A stretch of 64,000 bases of DNA from DASZBR01 sp035943935 (GTDB taxonomy: Bacteria > Pseudomonadota > Gammaproteobacteria > DASZBR01): assembly GCA_035943935.1 (NCBI GenBank), contig DASZBR010000001.1, positions 98,520 through 162,519 of the forward strand, given 5' to 3'. Below the pieces are notes generated by a model. The model searched no databases. It was not told the origin of the DNA and was given only the letters and a program-made list of their open reading frames with translations. A program made the translations under genes and the position numbers. Positions 59,617-64,000 of the stretch are shown here, piece after piece (positions within the stretch are counted from its first letter, which is position 1; every line of letters starts with the position of its first letter).

Positions 59617-62073
59617 TTACTTCTTCCGCACCGTTAATGCACGATATACCGGAATTTCTTTTGTTATTTCATTGAGCCCGTCACCACAGACTATTTTGAC
59701 TTTAGTTTTATCTTTGATGAAATCCACGCGATCCGCAGCTAACTTTAATTCATACTGTTTTTTGCTCATACGTTTAAAAACACCAAATTGTCCGACGGGT
59801 CTGCCCATCTTAAATTGATTATCAAGTATGTTTGCGGTTAACTCAGCGTTCAATTTTTCTCTCACCGCAGAAAAATCAAATACGACAGTGGTTGCATCTT
59901 TTTCAACAAAACACGCATAACCCCCTTTCGGATCTTTTAATCGCCATACTAAGATAGGTTCTTGTGGTTGGAAAAAAGCATGTGGATTTTTGTAATTCTC
60001 AGGAGAAGCTGCACCCGCCTTTGGTTTTTTGTCAGATTTCTTTTTCTGAGTTCCAATGACTCCAGTGAGAACATGGAGAAGACGATTATCAAGAACAGCG
60101 CTTTTTTCTTGAAGTACTGCAGTTGTTTCTTCCGCTTGCGCCTTACGTTCTTCTTCTTCTTCTTCTTCTTCTTCTTCTTGAAGTTTTCTTTCTTTTAATC
60201 TCGGCGCAGCATGTAGCGCGCTTTTCAGTTTTTTTGCAGAAACTGTATGAGGGTGAATGAGCACAAGACCGTTATCGTCAAGCGTAGCGCTAATCTTTTG
60301 GGTTGCAAGTGCAGCTTGGTAATAATCCAGATCTTCTCGATTGGGCGGAACCAGTATGACATTTAACGTCTCTTCATCGAGCATAACTCGACCAGGATCG
60401 CAGCTGATGAGCTGTGGTAAATGCTTTCTCTTCAGGGCGTCGCATGTCTCTTGGAATGCAATGACGTCTGCATTATCTTTGTGTTTGGGCAACAGCAGTG
60501 CAAGTGTTTTAAGTCCTGTGTTTAACACATCGAGATAGTCACGGGTTTTCGCAAAGGCGCAGACTAAATCGTCACCCCAGGTTGCCAGTAGAAATACTTC
60601 GTCAGGATATTTGCTCAATGATTTGTAATAGTCTAACGCCTTATAAAAATAACCTTGTGCAAAAGCAAATTCAAGACGAATAGAAAGCTTAATGACGCGA
60701 CGATCTGTGCCTGACGTTACCTCCGGCGGAGCGGAGGGTAATAATTTAATGTAGTCATCGCAGATTACTTTTGCTTTAGTCCAGTCTTGGGTGGTGCGGT
60801 AATATTTCATTAACGCTTTTAACGCAGCAAAATGCGCCGTGAGTGCATCTTCGTCGCGCCACAGGTTCTTTGCATGTATGCAGAGTTTTTTAGTGAATTC
60901 AGCGCTTAAACACAACGTTGTTTCAACCGTAGTATTTTCGCGTGGGTCTAATGCTTCAAGACAATGAATATATTTCTGCATGACGGTGTTGAGTAATGCC
61001 TGAGTCAATTGATCTTTTGCATCAGCCGATTTTTCTGTATTGAGATAAAACGCAAATAGAACGCTAATTTCTGGAGCACACAGCGTTAAAAGTTCGAAAG
61101 ACGGTTGTGGATTTTTATGCATTTTTGTAATAAGGCGTTTCAGCATTCCCACAACAACGGCATCAAGAAGATCGGTTGGTGTATTTGCATGGTCATTCAG
61201 CAAATCGATCATTCTTTTGTCGTGGAAAGTCGCCAGCATGGTTTTAAGATAATTTTTTTGTAATAAGAATAGATCGAGATCTGAATCTCTTTCTGCCATT
61301 GTTTCACAGTATCGTGTGATATCTTCAATCGATTTTTGGGCACTTTTACCGAACTCAAAACAGTTTAAAATAAATTTATTGAGTGATTGAACTTTAGGTT
61401 TGAGCAACTCAGGTGCTTCAGAGAAAAATAGATGACCATGGACGTGAATAGCGATACGCATGAATTCAGTATTATTATCGACGGGTGTTTGTGTGGCGGT
61501 GACGAGTTTGGCCGCAACAGATATACGTGTTGAGTCAACGATTCTTCGACAAATGACACCATTGTCTACAGCAGATTCTATTGTCTCTAACGCATAATCT
61601 TGGCTGAGTTGCTTCACGGTTTTGTTCGTAAACAGGCTTATGATATGAGGGAGATATTCAAATCCCGTGCATTGTAGATAGCGTTGTTTTTCTACGGTCA
61701 TTAACTGCCATGTTTCTAACGGCGTCCAGATTTTCAGTACTTCATCGAGTAATGCTTTGGCCCTTTCTACTTCTACTTCTACTTCTACTTCTACTTTTGT
61801 ATCGTTATAGTGAATAACAAGGTTATCGCCGACAGCTTCTACAACCAGGAGGCCTTTATTTTTACTGTGGTAGTTGATGATATGGGCTATCAAGGCATAG
61901 GTATCGGGGACTTTATTTTGAGGTAACGCAGGGATAGGCGGAAGTTTAGATGTGGGTTGACTGCGCACTCCGTGTGCTTTTTTAAAGGCCCGGCGTTGTG
62001 CGTGGTCCAATGTCAGTACCGTCTGCAGTTCCCTTGTTTTTTGTATGAGTAAAGCTTTAAAGAGTTCTTTCAT
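59617..62073 (-). CDS. Large unrecognised protein with TPR-like region, candidate effector
   Basis: 818 residues, no signal peptide. Positions about 92-101 hold an Glu-Val run encoded by a hexamer repeat; a helical mid-region (about 330-540) looks TPR-like (FAQGYFYKALDYYKSLSKYP, and FAKTRDYLDVLNTGLKTLALL); a Glu run (about 640) is coded by TTC/GAA triplets; the C-terminal 180 residues form a separate domain (PILVWRLKDPKGGYACFVEKD). No catalytic motif seen. A PmrA-type promoter on the minus strand (62108-62140) precedes it. Convergent with the kinase gene, 3 bp apart. Confidence 0.65.
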   Translation of the reverse strand: MKELFKALLIQKTRELQTVLTLDHAQRRAFKKAHGVRSQPTSKLPPIPALPQNKVPDTYALIAHIINYHSKNKGLLVVEAVGDNLVIHYNDTKVEVEVEVEVERAKALLDEVLKIWTPLETWQLMTVEKQRYLQCTGFEYLPHIISLFTNKTVKQLSQDYALETIESAVDNGVICRRIVDSTRISVAAKLVTATQTPVDNNTEFMRIAIHVHGHLFFSEAPELLKPKVQSLNKFILNCFEFGKSAQKSIEDITRYCETMAERDSDLDLFLLQKNYLKTMLATFHDKRMIDLLNDHANTPTDLLDAVVVGMLKRLITKMHKNPQPSFELLTLCAPEISVLFAFYLNTEKSADAKDQLTQALLNTVMQKYIHCLEALDPRENTTVETTLCLSAEFTKKLCIHAKNLWRDEDALTAHFAALKALMKYYRTTQDWTKAKVICDDYIKLLPSAPPEVTSGTDRRVIKLSIRLEFAFAQGYFYKALDYYKSLSKYPDEVFLLATWGDDLVCAFAKTRDYLDVLNTGLKTLALLLPKHKDNADVIAFQETCDALKRKHLPQLISCDPGRVMLDEETLNVILVPPNREDLDYYQAALATQKISATLDDNGLVLIHPHTVSAKKLKSALHAAPRLKERKLQEEEEEEEEEERKAQAEETTAVLQEKSAVLDNRLLHVLTGVIGTQKKKSDKKPKAGAASPENYKNPHAFFQPQEPILVWRLKDPKGGYACFVEKDATTVVFDFSAVREKLNAELTANILDNQFKMGRPVGQFGVFKRMSKKQYELKLAADRVDFIKDKTKVKIVCGDGLNEITKEIPVYRALTVRKK
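60148..60177. repeat. In-frame TTC triplet microsatellite (10 units)
   Basis: TTC x10, coding for a Glu run on the minus strand in the 818-residue protein. Length changes would add or remove Glu without a frameshift. Confidence 0.9.
61765..61794. repeat. In-frame TTCTAC hexamer microsatellite (5 units)
   Basis: TTCTAC x5 gives alternating Val-Glu on the minus strand near residue 95 of the same protein; likely a variable linker. Confidence 0.9.
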
Positions 62074-62107
62074 GGATTGCCATTGCGCTTGTCATTAGGT
62101 GACTTGC

Positions 62108-62140
62108 AGTTTACACGCTAAACCTTAAGGTTTTCTTAAG
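62108..62140 (-). promoter_or_regulatory. PmrA-type box for the 818-residue gene
   Basis: Minus strand: CTTAAG (62140-62135), AAAAC, CTTAAG (62129-62124), ten bases, then TAAACT (62113-62108) as a -10. Both half-sites match YTTAAK. Divergent partner of the box at 62185. Confidence 0.75.
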
Positions 62141-62184
62141 AAATGGCTGAAAATGGGCGAAAAACTCTAAGAAATACACGATTT

Positions 62185-62217
62185 CTTAATAAAACCTTAA
62201 GGTTAGGGTAGTACACT
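62185..62217 (+). promoter_or_regulatory. PmrA-type box for the repeat-protein gene
   Basis: CTTAAT (62185-62190), AAAAC, CTTAAG (62196-62201), ten bases, then TACACT (62212-62217). Same geometry as the other three boxes. Confidence 0.75.
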
Positions 62218-62253
62218 ACTAGTCATAATACTACTGACCCAAGAGGTTTTACG

Positions 62254-63738
62254 ATGAGAGAAGATATTTCAACTAATCAGCTTGATGAGCAATTGGGCCT
62301 ATTTCTCTCCTCTTCTGCCGAGTGGCAGGCATCAGCAGAAATTATTATTGCGAATATTAACCGCTTATCTGGCGATCGTGTTGTCGCATTTCTTCGTAAT
62401 CTTGATGAGCGTATGAAGAAAGAAAACAGTGAGTCACGATGGTATTGGCCTGTAGCATCTGTTGCAGCACCGCTGAAAAATAAAGCCATTGAGCAACTTC
62501 AGCCAAAAGCGGATGAAGATAATTACGCATTATTTCTTTATTTTTCGGAACAAAAAAACTATGTCGGTAATGAAGAATTATGGTCTGCTTTTTTCTTGTT
62601 AGTGATGGACCGCTATGAACACTATTCCGACAAACAAAAAATGGATTTTTTTATTAACGCAGGTAGACGTCATCCCGAACTTATTCCGCACTTTTTGTCG
62701 GAAACAACCCATGGTTGGAATTTATTTCTTATTGCGTCGAAAGCAGAAAACTATACTGATTATGAAAAACTATGGCTTGCACTTGCTGCGGGTTTTACAG
62801 GGATAACTGAGAAGAATAGTACACAACGGGCGTTGGATCTTCTCGACGAACTGAGTCGGCATCCAGAACATGAAGACGTAAAAGAAATGACGGCGCTTAT
62901 TATCGAGTGGCTCGCTATCGATATCAATACGATGTCAGCTGAAACTAAATTTCGCTTATTTATGTTTCTGTCCAAACCTGAGAACGATTATTCGGGTGTG
63001 CAAGCGGTCGCATTTCTTCGTAAGCTTGATGATTCAGTGGAATCGCAGGAAGTAAAAGACAAAGTTCTTACAACATTTCAGCCAAAAACACCTCAGGATC
63101 ATTTGGCATTATTTCTATACTACGCAGATAAAGATCCTGAAGGGCGTAATATAAAATGGTGGTTGGGACTTGCTGTTGAAGTTTTAAAAAAGATTGAAGA
63201 TTTCACAGAAAAACAAGTGTCACGCTTTCTTCACGTGTTGAATGAACACAGAGAAAAAGATAAGGCGTTTGTAACCCTTATGACAAAAAGAGTTGTTGCA
63301 AAACCGGTAACAGCAGAGTTGCCTGAGGAAAAAATCAGTCTTTTTGTTGTGCTTTCTAAAAGAGCGACGTTTGAACATAATTACGAGAAGTGGTTTTTGC
63401 TCGCAAACCAAATGGTAGGCAACATAGAAAAAAATAGAGAGCAGTACACCGTAAAACAATTGCTGACGTTTATTCGCATGTTGAACAAACATGGCGAAAT
63501 GGGTTTAAAAACCAGAGCGGCAAATGTATTGGCGGAAAGCTTGGAAAGTTGTGTGAATAGCACAGCGGATAAATTCTTCTTAAGCTCAGAACGAAGTGCC
63601 GCTCGACAATTAGCGTATGGCCTCAAAGGTGGTATTACCTTTTTTGCCAATCGATATCTTAAAAAGGCCATTCAGGGGCAAGATGAAAAGATGTCTGCGC
63701 TTGTCAGTAAACTTACCGTTTCTGCTCCGGCAGCGTAG
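62254..63738 (+). CDS. Helical-repeat protein related to the kinase flanks, candidate effector
   Basis: 494 residues, built almost wholly of a degenerate repeat: units begin with LFL..S near residues 16, 93, 157, 235, 286 and 363 (period about 50-78), each followed by an NY/W element and FL..L. The C-terminus (...LVSKLTVSAPAA) parallels the kinase-like protein's (...VNRITAPAA). AAGAGGTTTTACG precedes the ATG. No catalytic motif or signal peptide. Probably a scaffold; behind a PmrA-type promoter. Its end overlaps the convergent esterase gene by 26 bp. Confidence 0.7.
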   Translation: MREDISTNQLDEQLGLFLSSSAEWQASAEIIIANINRLSGDRVVAFLRNLDERMKKENSESRWYWPVASVAAPLKNKAIEQLQPKADEDNYALFLYFSEQKNYVGNEELWSAFFLLVMDRYEHYSDKQKMDFFINAGRRHPELIPHFLSETTHGWNLFLIASKAENYTDYEKLWLALAAGFTGITEKNSTQRALDLLDELSRHPEHEDVKEMTALIIEWLAIDINTMSAETKFRLFMFLSKPENDYSGVQAVAFLRKLDDSVESQEVKDKVLTTFQPKTPQDHLALFLYYADKDPEGRNIKWWLGLAVEVLKKIEDFTEKQVSRFLHVLNEHREKDKAFVTLMTKRVVAKPVTAELPEEKISLFVVLSKRATFEHNYEKWFLLANQMVGNIEKNREQYTVKQLLTFIRMLNKHGEMGLKTRAANVLAESLESCVNSTADKFFLSSERSAARQLAYGLKGGITFFANRYLKKAIQGQDEKMSALVSKLTVSAPAA

Positions 63739-64000
63739 CGAGAAGCCATTTTCCTAAGGTTTCTATTTCCTCCGGACACACCGTGTGACTCATCGGATAT
63801 GAATCCAACGTAACTTTATGCTTCGTTTTTTCCAGCGCTTCTTTAGAAAGGACTGCCCACTCGTGAGGAAGAATCGGATCACGCGTACCGTGGGCTAAAA
63901 AGATCGGCGTATCATGATTTTCCGGATGTTTCTCTGCTAATAGATGATGTCTAAATGGTAAATACGTCGATAAGCCAATAATACCTGCCAATGTTTGGGG
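63713..64000 (-). CDS. Phospholipase/carboxylesterase family hydrolase, 5' part outside the window
   Basis: C-terminal about 95 residues of an alpha/beta hydrolase; the frame is open to the right window edge. GLSTYLP, then IFLAHGTRDPILPHEWA with the catalytic Asp, and SYPMSHTVCPEEI with the catalytic His, match the acyl-protein-thioesterase/carboxylesterase family. The GxSxG nucleophile would lie beyond 64000. Confidence 0.88.
   Translation of the reverse strand, partial: PQTLAGIIGLSTYLPFRHHLLAEKHPENHDTPIFLAHGTRDPILPHEWAVLSKEALEKTKHKVTLDSYPMSHTVCPEEIETLGKWLLATLPEQKR

Overview
The window is a piece of a low-GC gammaproteobacterial chromosome that looks like a host-associated member of the Legionellales (Legionella/Coxiella relatives). 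The evidence is gammaproteobacterial housekeeping genes (fumC, ubiG, rnr-rlmB, mnmG), a pantothenate operon that uses the Francisella/Legionella-type reductase panG, and several long proteins with eukaryote-like domains: a RasGAP-like domain, a Ser/Thr kinase-like domain, a TcdA/TcdB-like glycosyltransferase and leucine-rich repeats. Three of the long effector-like genes and one membrane-protein gene are preceded by near-identical CTTAAK-AAAAC-CTTAAG boxes. These match the PmrA consensus YTTAAK-N5-YTTAAK, which in Legionella and Coxiella controls the Dot/Icm type IV secretion system and many effectors. No secretion genes lie in the window and the species cannot be named from it.

Layout. 1-9.9 kb: metabolism (CNNM/CBS transporter end, fumC, a beta-lactamase-like hydrolase, gph-ubiG, an MFS pump, then a tightly overlapping operon tam / panE-like / panE-like / birA). 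10-11.4 kb: an unrecognised Lys-rich protein. 11.3-15.5 kb: the overlapping operon panG-panB-panC-coaX-coaBC (pantothenate to coenzyme A, without panD). 15.6-27.6 kb: an alcohol dehydrogenase, two Hfq-like genes 2.1 kb apart, a CorA-type Mg transporter, many small membrane proteins and lipoproteins, the RasGAP-like gene, a cupin, ychJ, ppk2 and a PmrA-box gene of COG4705 type. 27.6-28.0 kb: crcB under a fluoride riboswitch whose 3' end can pair with the crcB ribosome binding site.

28.6-36.4 kb is a stress/envelope locus. BON, CsbD and small-lipoprotein genes occur in two sets pointing away from a LuxR-type regulator gene, with a 20-bp lux-box-like dyad in the divergent spacer. The right arm also carries YqjD/YqjE-like genes, an outer-membrane barrel, and a response regulator / soluble histidine kinase pair. 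A Cys-rich exported peptide gene is present twice (30.0 and 38.2 kb).

39.56-50.81 kb is an integrated genomic island. It is bounded by a 48-bp direct repeat of the 3' part of tRNA-Thr(CGT), with the intact tRNA at the right end. It carries a tyrosine recombinase, an excisionase-like HTH protein, a DUF3987 primase/helicase-like protein next to a roughly 95-bp inverted repeat, a toxin-like glycosyltransferase plus LRR protein, and a restriction-modification operon of two m5C methyltransferases and an HNH nuclease.

50.9-56.8 kb returns to housekeeping (rlmB, rnr, phzF-like, mnmG). 56.8-63.7 kb is a cluster of three large genes behind PmrA-type boxes: a kinase-like protein, an 818-residue unknown, and a protein built from the same degenerate helical repeat as the kinase flanks. 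The window ends inside an esterase gene.
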